From: Pirellulales bacterium
Lineage (GTDB): Bacteria > Planctomycetota > Planctomycetia > Pirellulales > Thermoguttaceae
Assembly (NCBI GenBank): GCA_016931995.1
Contig: JAFGDS010000077.1
Span: 1 to 50,508 of the forward strand
DNA length: 50,508 nucleotides
Direction: 5' to 3'
Under the pieces are notes generated by a model. It did no database searches. It was not told the DNA's origin and was given only the letters and a program-made list of their open reading frames with translations. The stretch's first letter is position 1. Every line of letters begins with the position of its first letter. Below, piece by piece: positions 1 through 9,260 of the stretch. The position numbers and the translations under genes were made by a program.

Positions 1-1926
1 GGTGGCGATGATGTCGCGGAAGTGGTCGGGCTTCATCCGCTGCAACAGGTCGCGGATGCCGCCGCTTTCGAGCTGGAAGATGCCCTTCGTCTCGCCCCGG
101 CACAACAACGCAAATGTTTCGGCGTCGTCCAGGGGAAAGGCGTACGGATCGACCCTCTGGCCGGTGGTTTGTTCGATCAGCTCGACCACCTTCGAGAGGA
201 TGGTCAGGTTGCGCAGGCCCAGGAAGTCCATCTTCAGCAGGCCGGCCCGCTCGACGTCGGCCATGGCCCATTGCGTGATGACTTCTTCCTTGCCCTGCAC
301 GCGCTGCAGCGGCAGATACTCGACCAGGGGCCGATCGCCGATCACCACGGCCGCGGCATGCGTGCCCACGTTTCTGGCCAAGCCCTCGACCTGCATCGCC
401 AGGTGCAACAGCTCGCGCACTTCGCCGTCGGTCTCGAAATCCTTGCGCAGCTCGTCGCTTTTTTCGATGGCCTTGGCTAGGCTGATGCCCAATTCCTCGG
501 GCACTTTGGCCACGACGGCGTCCACCCGCGGGATGGGCATCCCCAGCGCCCGGCCCACGTCGCGGATGGCCGCCCGGGCGGCCAGCGTGCCAAACGTGCC
601 GATCTGGGCGACGTTCTCCAGGCCGTACTTCTCCTTGACGTACTGGATCACCTCGCCGCGGCGGTGCTTGCAGAAGTCGATGTCGATATCGGGCGCTTCC
701 AGGCGGCTCTCGTCGAGGAACCGCTCGAACAGGAGGTCGTACTTCAGCGGGCAGACGTGGCTCAGATAGAGCGCGTAACACACGAGCGAACCCACGCCCG
801 AGCCGCGGGCCGTGGCTTCGATTCCTTTGTTTCGGGCGAAGGTGACGAAGTCCCAAACGATCAGGAAGTAGTTGGGGAATCCCAGCTTGTCGATCACGGC
901 CAGCTCGCGATCCAGCCGCTGGAGCACTTCGTCGGAAAGCTGCCCGCCGGGGCAGTGCTCGGGATCGTTCGCGTACCGCTTGGCCAGGCCCGCCAGGCAC
1001 AGCTCGCGCAGGTACTCCTCCGAGGCCTTTCCCTCGGGCGGCGTGAAGAGCGGGAAGTGCCGCGCGCCCAGCTCGAGCTTCAGGTTCACGCGGTCGGCGA
1101 TCTCCTGGCTGCGGCGCACGGCGTCTTCCAACCCCGGAAACGCGGCGTACATCTCGTCCGGCCCGCGCAGATAGAACTCGTCGCCCTCCATCCGCATCCG
1201 GTCCGCGTCGGTGCGGAACCGGCCGGTATTCACGCAAAGCAGGATGTCCTGCGCCTCGGCGTCCTCGCGGTTGACGTAATGGGTGTCGCTCGTGGCCACG
1301 AGCGGTATGTCCATTTGCCGGGCGAGCTCGACCGCGCCTTGCATGGCCGCCTGCTGGATCTCCAGGCCGTTGTTCTGGATCTCGATGAAGTACCGATCAT
1401 CGAACACGTCGCGATACCACGCGGCGACCTCGCGCGCCGGGCCCAGGTCGTAGCGTCCGTCCGACGCGCCGGCGAGGATCTTGCGGTTCAGCTCGCTCGA
1501 GACGCAGCCGCTCAGGCAGATGAGCCCTTGGTTATGGGCGGCCAGAAGCTCCTTGTCGATCCGCGGGCGGAAGTAAAACCCTTCGAGAAACGCGGAGGAG
1601 GACAGGGCCAGCAGGTTTTTGAAGCCGTCAAGATTCTCGGCCAAGAGCGTGAGGTGGTAGTTGGCCTCCTTGGCGCTGGCCGCGTCGCGGTCCGTCCGCC
1701 TGCCGGGGGCGATGTAGGCCTCGAGCCCCACGATCGGCTTGACGCCGATGGTCTGGGCCTTTTGGTAGAACTCGAGCGCGCCGTAGAGGTTGCCGTGATC
1801 GGTCAGGGCCAGGGCGTTCATCCCCAGCGCTTTGGCCCGCTCCAACAGCCGGTCGATCGTGCCCGCCCCGTCCAGCAGGCTGTAGTGGCTATGGCAGTGC
1901 AGATGGACAAACGGCAGAGGATTCAT
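1..1926 (-). CDS. dnaE: DNA polymerase III subunit alpha, partial (3' end outside window)
   Basis: Replicative DNA polymerase catalytic subunit. The reverse strand reads 642 codons from ATG at 1926 to the window edge without a stop, so only the N-terminal part is present (full DnaE proteins are about 1,150-1,200 residues). The N-terminus FVHLHCHSHYSLLDG is the PHP-domain signature. The C-family polymerase core follows, with the catalytic acidic motif PDIDIDF at residues 412-418 (nt 673-693) and the SGVGSLVCYAL segment before it. The sequence ends in the fingers region (QLESGGIRDLLQRMKPDHF). GAGGA lies about 5 nt before the start. The high similarity of these motifs to DnaE makes PolC very unlikely, since no exonuclease insertion is seen in the PHP domain. 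Confidence 0.97.
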   Translation of the reverse strand, partial: MNPLPFVHLHCHSHYSLLDGAGTIDRLLERAKALGMNALALTDHGNLYGALEFYQKAQTIGVKPIVGLEAYIAPGRRTDRDAASAKEANYHLTLLAENLDGFKNLLALSSSAFLEGFYFRPRIDKELLAAHNQGLICLSGCVSSELNRKILAGASDGRYDLGPAREVAAWYRDVFDDRYFIEIQNNGLEIQQAAMQGAVELARQMDIPLVATSDTHYVNREDAEAQDILLCVNTGRFRTDADRMRMEGDEFYLRGPDEMYAAFPGLEDAVRRSQEIADRVNLKLELGARHFPLFTPPEGKASEEYLRELCLAGLAKRYANDPEHCPGGQLSDEVLQRLDRELAVIDKLGFPNYFLIVWDFVTFARNKGIEATARGSGVGSLVCYALYLSHVCPLKYDLLFERFLDESRLEAPDIDIDFCKHRRGEVIQYVKEKYGLENVAQIGTFGTLAARAAIRDVGRALGMPIPRVDAVVAKVPEELGISLAKAIEKSDELRKDFETDGEVRELLHLAMQVEGLARNVGTHAAAVVIGDRPLVEYLPLQRVQGKEEVITQWAMADVERAGLLKMDFLGLRNLTILSKVVELIEQTTGQRVDPYAFPLDDAETFALLCRGETKGIFQLESGGIRDLLQRMKPDHFRDIIAT

Positions 1927-2149
1927 CCGTGTCCTCGCGGCGGAGAGGATGTGGCTGTCCCGAATCGCGTTGCGAGGATGATTTTACCGCAAGTCGCGAC
2001 CGATGACCATAACCAGCCACAACCGTCCACAGGGTGGGGCCAAGTCCTCCAGGGATGCATGCTCAAACGCGTGCAACGCCGCGGCCATCGGCGGTATGGA
2101 CTTCTGCCCAGCCGAGGGCGGCTGGGCCACACATCCGCGTCCGGCGCGG

Positions 2150-5137
2150 TCATTCCGCGTCGTCGCGGCTGGCCAGGCGAGACGAGACGCGGCGAGAAGC
2201 GTGCTCGAAGGCGTGGGGACTGGCGCCGGGGTGCTCCCCCGGGTCGCGGCGCCGGATTACATGGCCGGCGCCGTCGGGTCGGGCAGGCGCGTCTTCCTCG
2301 TCCACCTCCGCCCGACGACGCGTCGTCCAGGTCAGAATCGCCGGCAACATGATGAGCGACGCGAACAAGCAACAGCTCACGCCGATGGTCAACACGCGGC
2401 CCAGACTCTGCAGCCCTCGGTGGCTGGCGATCATCAGGCTGCCGAATCCGACCATCGTGGTGAGCGACGTGATCACCACCGCGCTGGCCGTGGAGGCGGT
2501 CATGTGATACGGCCCTCGTTGCCGGCGGAAGTCGTGCACGATATGCACGCCGTTGTCCACGCCGATGCCGAGGATCAGCGGCAAGACGATCATGTTGGCC
2601 GGGTTGAGCGGAATGTCGAGGAAACCGAGAATTCCAAACATCTGCAACATTCCCAGCCCCAGCGGGAGCATGGCCACGAGCGTGTAGCCCACGCCGGCGA
2701 GCCCAAAGACCCACGTGCCCACGACCAACAAAACGACGCTGCCGACCAGCGACGCGGCCATGAGAGCCGTGGGCGAGAGGGAAACGTCGAGAATACCCAA
2801 CCGCACGCAAAGCGCGCCCAGCCCGACGACGAGCGCGACCGGAACCACACGGAGCAGTCTCGGGCTGCCGAAGTCGAAGAGCAGGATGACCAGGATGCCC
2901 AACAGCGCGTAGCACGCGGCCTCCTCGAAGCTGTTCTTCATCTGGCGGGACGCTTCGAAGGTTTGCAGCGGGCTGCCCGTCGCCCCCGGGTCGACCTGGC
3001 GGACCTCGGCCACGAATTCCTGCATCGCGTCCATGTCCCAGATGTCGGCCTTGCTGTAAATCTTCATCAAAAAACGGTCGCGGCCTTGGCCAACAAAGCG
3101 GGTGACGAGGCTTTCGGGCAAGTCGTCGAGCTTGGGCGGCTCCGGATTCGCCATCGACCGGATCCGGAACAGCCGGCTCAACAAATCGCTGGCGATGCCG
3201 TGCTGACACTCGCCCAAGCGGCGGAAACACTCCTCCTCCGTCAGATGGCGCATCGCGTCGCGGACCTGCTCGATCCGATGGGCCACGTCGTCGGCGTCGG
3301 GGCCGCCGCCGACGAGAACCTGCGCCCGGGCCAACGCCTTGCCCACCTCGGCCGGCGGATCGACCGGCATGACGGGCGGGCGCTCCGGAAGATGCGCGAG
3401 ACGCGCCTGGATCCGCTCGATGATCGGCCGCTTCCGCTCGTGATCGGGCGGAAACAACGACGCGATCTCCTCCACGCGATTGACCGACGGCAACGCCAGG
3501 AATTTCTCCTTGCGGGCCAGGAGCTCGTCGCGGCTCTTGGCGATGGACAACGCGAACCAGACGCTCTGGTCGCTCCCGTTGAGCAATTGCTGCTCGAGTT
3601 CGACGCTCTCGATACCCTCCGGCTGGAGATTGAGCAGATTGTGGTCGTAGGTAAGCCGCGTCATGCCCAAGGCGAGAGCGGCCGTGCCGACGCACGAAAG
3701 GAGCAACACCAGCCCCGGGCGGAAAAACAGCGGCTTGAGCCAGCCGTGGATGTCCAACGGGACGGGCAGAATCTCGTGCATCCGGCGGCGATCGGCCAGG
3801 CCGATCATCGGCGGCAGCACGAAAAGCGCGGCCACGCAGCAAAGCAGAATGCCTCCGCCCGCGATCAATCCCAGTTCGGCCACGCCGGTGAACTCGGTGA
3901 ACACGGCCATGAAAAACGCGATGGCCGTGGTCAGGGCCCCGGTGACCACGCCTGGTCCCACGCCCATGGCCGTTTGGACCAAGGCGTCGTCGGGGTTTCT
4001 GATCGTGGCGCGGAGCTGGAGGTAGCGCGTGGCGTAGTGGACGCCGAAGTCGATCCCCAAGCCTATCAAGATGACGCCAAAGGCCATGCTCAGGATGTTC
4101 AGGTGCCCTATGGCCAGCGTGAGGTAGCCGAACGCCCAAGCCATGGCCAGAAGCAAGGTCAAAACGGTCATCATCGGGTGGCGAACGCCGCCGAAGCCGG
4201 CCACGAACAGACACGCCACGCCCACCAGCGAAAGCAGGCTCGCCCAAAGCATCGCCTGCTGGCTGGATCGCATCTCGTCGTCTTCCATGACCGGCAGCCC
4301 GGTCAGGCCGATCCGCACCTCCGGATGGCGCGCCTGCGCCTGGGCAATCAACCCGCGAAGCTTGTCGATCGCCTCGCTGGCCGGGGCAAAGCTCTGTTGG
4401 TTGCCCGCCGCCAGCCGCAGCAGCACCAGCCCCCATTTGCCCTCGTTCGTCAGCAGATACTCCGGCCCCAGCTCGCTAAGCGTGGCCACCGACTGCGGCA
4501 TCTCCGGCCAAGGAGAACGATACCGATCGCGGCTGGTCAACTGCGTCAGCAGACTTTGGGAAAACCGATCCAGCTTGGCCAGCGTGACCCCGCGGTAGTC
4601 GGCCAGGCGAGGGTCGTGCAACTGGTAGCATAGCTCGTCGGTCATGTTGCTCAGGCCGAGCCGCCGCCAGTCCCCTTGCAGGATCGGCTCCGCCTCGGCC
4701 AGAAACATCTCGACCCCGCGCAGATCGTTCACCGACAGGTAGTGAAGCCCCTTGCCGCGGATCTTCGACAGGTTCACCTCGTGCAAGACGGCGTGGAAGA
4801 AGCGGTCTTCCGAGACGAGCGTGCCGGAGAGCTCCTCCAGCACGGGCACAACCTCCTCGCGGCTGGCGCCCTGCACGACGATAACCACGTCGTCCTGGGC
4901 GCCAAACTCCTTGATGTAGTCCACCCAAAGACGGTTGTGCGCGCACTCCGGGTTCAACAGGTCGAGGCGGCTGGTGTGGAAGCCCAGCCGGCTGCCCGTC
5001 AGAACGACGGACAACAGCGCCACGGTCGCCGCCAACGCCAGGACGGCCACCGGCCAGCGCAACACGCACCGCGTCATCCAACCCAACGGCCGTGCGAAGA
5101 CCGAGGGCTCCGCCGGCGGCATCCCTTCCGCGGACAT
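2150..5137 (-). CDS. RND/MMPL family exporter, HpnN-like
   Basis: Inner-membrane exporter of 995 residues with the duplicated RND/MMPL plan. TM1 lies at about residues 28-48 (VAVLALAATVALLSVVL), then comes a large periplasmic loop, five TM helices at about 285-450 (including LGIDFGVHYATRYLQLRA), TM7 at about 470-490, a second loop, and a final five-helix bundle at about 740-910 with the matching LGIGVDNGVHIVHDFRRQRG. These paired GID/GVD...H segments are typical of the hopanoid-associated HpnN-type and related MMPL lipid exporters. No adjacent hopanoid gene is visible, so the substrate is inferred only as lipid-like. The C-terminal tail is hydrophilic and low-complexity. Its 3' end is 223 bp from dnaE and both genes are on the minus strand. 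Confidence 0.9.
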   Translation of the reverse strand: MSAEGMPPAEPSVFARPLGWMTRCVLRWPVAVLALAATVALLSVVLTGSRLGFHTSRLDLLNPECAHNRLWVDYIKEFGAQDDVVIVVQGASREEVVPVLEELSGTLVSEDRFFHAVLHEVNLSKIRGKGLHYLSVNDLRGVEMFLAEAEPILQGDWRRLGLSNMTDELCYQLHDPRLADYRGVTLAKLDRFSQSLLTQLTSRDRYRSPWPEMPQSVATLSELGPEYLLTNEGKWGLVLLRLAAGNQQSFAPASEAIDKLRGLIAQAQARHPEVRIGLTGLPVMEDDEMRSSQQAMLWASLLSLVGVACLFVAGFGGVRHPMMTVLTLLLAMAWAFGYLTLAIGHLNILSMAFGVILIGLGIDFGVHYATRYLQLRATIRNPDDALVQTAMGVGPGVVTGALTTAIAFFMAVFTEFTGVAELGLIAGGGILLCCVAALFVLPPMIGLADRRRMHEILPVPLDIHGWLKPLFFRPGLVLLLSCVGTAALALGMTRLTYDHNLLNLQPEGIESVELEQQLLNGSDQSVWFALSIAKSRDELLARKEKFLALPSVNRVEEIASLFPPDHERKRPIIERIQARLAHLPERPPVMPVDPPAEVGKALARAQVLVGGGPDADDVAHRIEQVRDAMRHLTEEECFRRLGECQHGIASDLLSRLFRIRSMANPEPPKLDDLPESLVTRFVGQGRDRFLMKIYSKADIWDMDAMQEFVAEVRQVDPGATGSPLQTFEASRQMKNSFEEAACYALLGILVILLFDFGSPRLLRVVPVALVVGLGALCVRLGILDVSLSPTALMAASLVGSVVLLVVGTWVFGLAGVGYTLVAMLPLGLGMLQMFGILGFLDIPLNPANMIVLPLILGIGVDNGVHIVHDFRRQRGPYHMTASTASAVVITSLTTMVGFGSLMIASHRGLQSLGRVLTIGVSCCLFASLIMLPAILTWTTRRRAEVDEEDAPARPDGAGHVIRRRDPGEHPGASPHAFEHASRRVSSRLASRDDAE

Positions 5138-5529
5138 GTGGCGATTCTCAACTCATCTGCTGCGTCAACAAAGAAAATTAAGGACCCCCGGAGACTCCCT
5201 CTCCTGGAGACACCAGCCTGGGGGCCCTCGCGTCCAATGAGCGGGGATTCTACCCCGCGCGGCCCAATCCCACAAGACGAGTTTCCCGACGCTGCAACGA
5301 CGTAAATGGCTATTTGATAATATCTTGCGCCTCATTTTCGCTCCCACGATGTCGAACGCGATCGAGCAGCGCAACGGGTGCATGGGGTGCAATAAGCCCC
5401 GAGCCGGGCTCTCGCTTCCTCTTGGGGTAGGCCCCCAAAGCGCGTCATTGATTGGGCGTCCGGGGCGGTTTAGACTCTCGGGCATCCGAGGACCCGGTCA
5501 CCGATAACCCGGAAGAGGAGGATCGTCCC
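5138..5529. other. Divergent intergenic region (392 bp)
   Basis: This gap separates the minus-strand exporter from the plus-strand coiled-coil gene, so promoters for both should lie here. The only AT-rich spot is around 5305-5325 (ATTTGATAATATC), a plausible core-promoter region, but no clear -35/-10 pair was assigned. A small stem TTGGGG/CCCCAA occurs near 5423-5440. The short frames across it have no recognisable protein features. Confidence 0.4.
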
Positions 5530-6351
5530 ATGCGCCGCGTTTTTATGACTCTTGTGCCGCCGCTCGTTGCTGGACTCGTCATGGGGATGGGCGCCACTTG
5601 GGCCCGGGCGGACGAGGATGGCCCACCCCGGCCCGAACGGGTCGAGCGACCGCGCGACGAAGCCCAGCGGAACCCGCGCGACGCCGTGCTGCGCCGTTGG
5701 ATGGAACAGCAACAGGAAATGCAGCGGGCGATCGCCGAGCAAACCCGGCGGCTCGAGGCCGCGATTCACCAGCGGCTGGAGGAACAACAAGCCGCGCAGC
5801 GCGCCATCGTCGAACGGACGCAACGGCTTGAAGCAGCCATCCGCGAGCGAATCGAAGCCAGTCAACAGGCACAACAAGAGGCAACACAGCAACGGATCGA
5901 GGAACAACGAGCCGTGCAGAGGGCCATCGCCAAGGAGATCCAGCGGCTACAGGGCGAGATCCGCGAGCGGCTCGAGGCCGGCCAGCGCGAGGCGGCCGAA
6001 CAGTTGCAGGCGAAGCTCCACGAAATGGTCAAGGACCTGGGCGTCGCCGCGCCCCGCGAGCCCGAGCGGCCTCGGCGTCCCAAGCCGCCCGAGCCGGCGC
6101 GCCAACTCCACGACGCGGTCAACCACATGAACGAAGCAGCGGCCCGGCTCCGCGAGGCGGGCATGGCCGACGCGGCCGAACGGCTCCAGCGGGAGGCCGA
6201 TGAGGTTGTCCGCGAGTCGGTGGAGCGCGCTCAGGCCCCGCCCGACGCGGCGATCCACCGCTTGATCGACGAAGTCCGCCGGCTACGCCAGGACGTGGAC
6301 CATCTGGCCGAGCGCGTCCACCGGCTCGAACAGCAGCCGCGGCCGCGGTAG
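5530..6351 (+). CDS. Exported coiled-coil protein with ~30-residue repeats
   Basis: Hypothetical periplasmic or surface protein of 273 residues. I chose ATG 5530 because GGAAGAGGAGG lies just upstream and a clean Sec signal peptide follows (MRRVFMTLVPPLVAGLVMG...ARA, cleavage near residue 27). The mature protein is almost entirely predicted coiled coil. Residues about 60-165 hold three imperfect repeats with the pattern RAIxExxxRLExxIxxRLExxQ, rich in Q, E, R and A. A proline-rich hinge (REPERPRRPKPPEP) precedes a second coiled coil to the C-terminus. The DNA of the repeats is itself repetitive, which could allow length variation. No enzymatic motif is seen. The next gene starts 2 nt after the stop, so the two are probably cotranscribed. 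Confidence 0.8.
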   Translation: MRRVFMTLVPPLVAGLVMGMGATWARADEDGPPRPERVERPRDEAQRNPRDAVLRRWMEQQQEMQRAIAEQTRRLEAAIHQRLEEQQAAQRAIVERTQRLEAAIRERIEASQQAQQEATQQRIEEQRAVQRAIAKEIQRLQGEIRERLEAGQREAAEQLQAKLHEMVKDLGVAAPREPERPRRPKPPEPARQLHDAVNHMNEAAARLREAGMADAAERLQREADEVVRESVERAQAPPDAAIHRLIDEVRRLRQDVDHLAERVHRLEQQPRPR

Positions 6352-6353
6352 AT

Positions 6354-7376
6354 ATGACCGGATGCCAGCGGATCCGCGCCGTTCTCGAAGGCCGCGCGCC
6401 CGATCGCGTGCCGGTGATGCTGCACAACCTGCTCATGGCCGTGGACGAGGCGGGGCTCACGCATCGGCGATTTCGCGAAGACCCCCGCGAGATCGCCCGG
6501 GCGTTTATCGAGTCGGTCGAGCGTTACGGCCACGACGGCGTCGTGGTGGACGTGGACACGGCCACGCTGGCCGGGGCGGTGGGCGTGCCGGTCGATCTGC
6601 CCGAGGACGAAACGGCCCGATGCCGCGGGCCGCTCCTGGCTGACTTGGCCGAGGTTGAGTCGCTCAAGCCGGTCGATCTCGCGGCTTCGTGGCGGGTGCG
6701 GAATTGGCTCGAGGCCGCCCGGCGGGTCAAGGAGCACTTGAGCGAGGCGGTGTTCGTTCGGGGCAACTGCGACCAGGCGCCGTTTTCGCTCGCTTCCATG
6801 ATCCGCGGGCCGGCGGCGTGGATGCTCGACCTGGCCGATCCCGCGCGCGAGCCCGGGGTGCGGCGGCTTCTGGACTATTGCACGGAGGCGGCGTGCCAAT
6901 TTGTCGAGTTGATGGCAGCGACGGGCGTGGACATGGTCTCCAGCGGCGACAGCCCGGCCGGCCCGGAGATGATCTCGCCGGCGATGTATCGGCGTTTCGC
7001 GTTGCCCTACGAGCGTCGCGTGGCCGAGCGCGCCCGGCGGTGCGGCCGGCCCTGGCTCGTGCACGTCTGCGGCAACACGAACCTGATCCTCGACGACCTG
7101 CCCCAATGCGGGGCGGACGCGGTCGAGCTGGACCACAAGACCGATGCCGGCCGGGCCGAGCGGGCCTGTCGCGGGCGGGTCGTCTTCTGCGGCAACCTCG
7201 ACCCCGTGGGCGTGCTGCAGCGCGGCAGCCCGGAACTGGTGCGCCGCAAGACGCGAGAGCTCTTGGACCTCTTCGCCGACAATCCCCGCCTCATCCTCAA
7301 CGCCGGCTGCGCCATTCCCGCCGGCACTCCGCCGGCCAACCTCCGCGCCCTGGTCGCCGCCGCCCGGGGCGAGTGA
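6354..7376 (+). CDS. Uroporphyrinogen decarboxylase-family protein, MtaA/CmuA-like
   Basis: Protein of 340 residues with the URO-D (beta/alpha)8 fold signature; the N-terminus RIRAVLEGRAPDRVPV is the family start. It is probably not a heme-pathway HemE. It carries the H-x-C...C zinc pattern of the corrinoid methyltransferase branch (MtaA/CmuA): H237 and C239 in HVCGNTN and C319 in NAGCAIPAGTPPANL. In that branch zinc activates a thiol or related methyl acceptor. No corrinoid protein or second methyltransferase is adjacent, so the substrate is unknown. The start codon is 2 nt after the previous stop with no good ribosome binding site, which suggests translational coupling. Confidence 0.85.
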   Translation: MTGCQRIRAVLEGRAPDRVPVMLHNLLMAVDEAGLTHRRFREDPREIARAFIESVERYGHDGVVVDVDTATLAGAVGVPVDLPEDETARCRGPLLADLAEVESLKPVDLAASWRVRNWLEAARRVKEHLSEAVFVRGNCDQAPFSLASMIRGPAAWMLDLADPAREPGVRRLLDYCTEAACQFVELMAATGVDMVSSGDSPAGPEMISPAMYRRFALPYERRVAERARRCGRPWLVHVCGNTNLILDDLPQCGADAVELDHKTDAGRAERACRGRVVFCGNLDPVGVLQRGSPELVRRKTRELLDLFADNPRLILNAGCAIPAGTPPANLRALVAAARGE

Positions 7377-7390
7377 CGGCCCTTTGGAGT

Positions 7391-7417
7391 GCGGCGACTC
7401 GTCGCCGCTTTGTCTTT
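7391..7417 (+). terminator. Hairpin plus T-rich tail after URO-D gene
   Basis: GCGGCGA, loop CTCG, TCGCCGC (7391-7408) form a perfect 7-bp GC stem followed by TTTGTCTTT. It begins 15 bp after the URO-D stop, the right position for an intrinsic terminator. The stem may also belong to a dispersed repeat family. Confidence 0.5.
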
Positions 7418-7477
7418 GACCGAACCGTTCGTCTCTTGTCGGCGCTTTGTTGCGGCCCGCAACGTTCGAGGCCGATT

Positions 7478-7496
7478 GCGAAGCCGCAAGCGGCTC
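7478..7496. repeat. Palindromic repeat, GCGAAGCCGCAAGCGG family, copy 1
   Basis: GCGAAGCCGCAAGCGGCT, whose core AAGCCGCAAGCGGCT can fold back on itself. It lies between convergent genes (URO-D and the MFS permease). Related copies occur at 17906, 30818, 31728, 33628, 35126 and, degenerate, at 44641. Confidence 0.7.
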
Positions 7497-7534
7497 CTTG
7501 GCCTCGCGGCAAGGACTTGCCGGAGAACGCCTCA

Positions 7535-7566
7535 TTTTCGCGTATTTCGTGTCTTTCGTGGTTCTC
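7535..7566. repeat. TTTCGTG-type dispersed repeat, single arm
   Basis: Segment of the form TTTCGCGTATTTCGTGTC followed by TTTCGTGGTT. The same pattern recurs as inverted pairs at 16344/16457 and, in a longer variant, at 44827/48156. Confidence 0.6.
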
Positions 7567-7606
7567 AGACTCGTCGTCGGGCAAAGCCTGACCTACGGAT
7601 TGGCCG

Positions 7607-8854
7607 CTACCCAACCTTGTCGGGACCGGCTTCCTGCTGCACCGCCGGCGGGTTGACGGCCGGGGCTTTCTTCGGCGGATCGGTCACGCCCACGGCCAGG
7701 GCGATGACGCCGACCAGCGTGCACAGCGCGGGCACGATGAAGACCTTGCTCCACTGGAACTTGCCGCCCACGGAAGACCAGTCCATCACCACGCCGGCCA
7801 ACTGGGTGCCCAAGAACAGGCCAATGCCCGTGGTGACCAGGATGATAAGCGACTGGGCGGACGCGACGATGGCCGGATCGGCCACTTCATTGATGAACAT
7901 CTGCCCGGCAATGATGAAGAACACGTAGGCCAGGCCGTGCAGCGGCTGGGCCAGCACAACGACGCCCGGGATCTTGACAAACGTGTAGACGGCAAACAGC
8001 AGCATCCAACACCCAGCCCCGACGACCAACGTCCATTTCGGGCCGGGGGCGTTGAAGAAGAAGTGGCTCAGGAGGAACCACGTCGCCAGTGCCTGGACCG
8101 CCTGGGCGATCGCCATGGCCCCCGGCACGTATTTGCTCTTCAGGCCGATGTCCTGCATGAATTGGGCCGTGCCGAGGAAGTAAAACTGCATCATGCCGGA
8201 GACCACGAGCGACGCGAGGATAAAGATGAGGAAGGGCACGTCCTGGAGCATGGCCAGCGCCTTGCCCATGGCCCCGCCCGCGCCGGCTTCCGGCGCCGTG
8301 GCCGGCTGAAACGCGCACACGGCGGCCATGACCACCGACAGAACGGCCGCGAAAAGGAGACAGTCGCTGCCGTCACCCTCACTCTTGCGCATCGCTCGCC
8401 AACCGGTCAACGCGTAGCCCACCAGCGCCCAGGCGACGGGAGCCCAAATGAAGATCTTCGAGGAATCGACCCCGGCCGCCTCCAGGTGGCGGAACATGAC
8501 CGCGTTCACCAGCGGAATCGTCGCCCCGTAGCACGCCGAGTAAAGCAGCATGACGATGAACAGCCCGGCAAATTTCCGCTGCGTCACGGCCAGCAGGAGC
8601 AGAACCGCTCCGACGGCGTGGGCGACCACGAGAATCCAGCGGGCGTCGATGGATTGATCGGCAAGCGGCCCGGCCACCAACGGCGCGAACATCGTGGCCA
8701 GTGGCAGCGTCGCGTAGATCCAGCCGGTCTGCTTGCCGTTCATCCCCAGCGGGCCTAAGAGCCGCGCGGCCAACACGGGCATCCACGCGCCCCAGACCGC
8801 GTACTCGAAAAACATCATCAGGCTCAGCGTGATGTACGTCGCATTCACTTCCAC
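7607..8854 (-). CDS. MFS transporter, nucleoside:H+ symporter type (YegT/NupG-like)
   Basis: Inner-membrane permease with 12 predicted helices, 415 residues. The first helix contains LMMFFEYAVWGAWMPVL, the segment typical of the nucleoside/H+ symporter branch of the MFS, and a further signature-like stretch is FLGTAQFMQDIGLKSKYVPG. I chose GTG 8854 because AAAGGGGGTG lies about 6 nt upstream. An ATG at 8908 would add 18 hydrophilic residues with no obvious ribosome binding site. The C-terminal tail is Pro/Ala-rich. The nucleoside substrate is inferred from the family; no nucleoside catabolic gene is nearby. Confidence 0.85.
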   Translation of the reverse strand: MEVNATYITLSLMMFFEYAVWGAWMPVLAARLLGPLGMNGKQTGWIYATLPLATMFAPLVAGPLADQSIDARWILVVAHAVGAVLLLLAVTQRKFAGLFIVMLLYSACYGATIPLVNAVMFRHLEAAGVDSSKIFIWAPVAWALVGYALTGWRAMRKSEGDGSDCLLFAAVLSVVMAAVCAFQPATAPEAGAGGAMGKALAMLQDVPFLIFILASLVVSGMMQFYFLGTAQFMQDIGLKSKYVPGAMAIAQAVQALATWFLLSHFFFNAPGPKWTLVVGAGCWMLLFAVYTFVKIPGVVVLAQPLHGLAYVFFIIAGQMFINEVADPAIVASAQSLIILVTTGIGLFLGTQLAGVVMDWSSVGGKFQWSKVFIVPALCTLVGVIALAVGVTDPPKKAPAVNPPAVQQEAGPDKVG

Positions 8855-9260
8855 GGCGACACCCCCTTTCACGACTTGGTTTGGATCCGGCGCCCACGGA
8901 CACGACAAGCCGCCATTCTAGGAAAACGCCGCCCCAACGAGAAGCCTCCACGCCCCGTTCGCGGGGGTGAAGGGCGCCGGTTGGGCGGACACGGCAAGGT
9001 GTGCGGGCGCGGCGGGATCGTGCGTGCCACGGGCTCTGCCAGTGCGGCGGATCACACACTGGCGAAATCTCGGGTGGCATGCTTGCCAACCGAGCGAGAG
9101 TGAGACGGCAAGCATGTTTGGCGCCAAGACATGCCCACGACAAGCGTGGGCATGGCACCCAGTAATATCGAGCACTGGCAGAGCCAGTGGCACTCAACGA
9201 ATTCCACGGCAGAAACACCGCTGGACAAGCCAGTAGTGGCGCCCACCTCCAAACACGCCC
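8855..9260. other. Intergenic region (406 bp) dominated by palindromes
   Basis: This gap lies between the 3' end of dinG and the 5' end of the permease gene, both on the minus strand. It should hold the permease promoter, but none was identified. Most of 9024-9240 is palindromic repeat, described separately. No convincing ORF is present. Confidence 0.5.
9024..9240. repeat. Cluster of four palindromic repeat units
   Basis: Four units are visible. (1) 9024-9044 and 9173-9193 are inverted copies of a 21-bp sequence with core GGCAGAGCC, differing at one position. (2) 9078-9087 and 9107-9116 form a perfect 10-bp stem, CATGCTTGCC/GGCAAGCATG. (3) 9131-9139 and 9145-9153 form a perfect 9-bp stem, ATGCCCACG/CGTGGGCAT, with loop ACAAG. 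(4) 9217-9240 has CTGG-ACAAG-CCAG. The block could fold into a branched structure in RNA. Confidence 0.75.

Noticed and set aside
2003-4633. 876-codon plus-strand frame opposite the exporter gene
   Set aside because: It has the His/Gln/Arg-rich composition typical of antisense frames; the minus strand shows full RND/MMPL motifs.
5165-5485. 106-codon minus-strand frame in the exporter/coiled-coil gap
   Set aside because: No family features, no ribosome binding site, and it covers the expected divergent promoter region.
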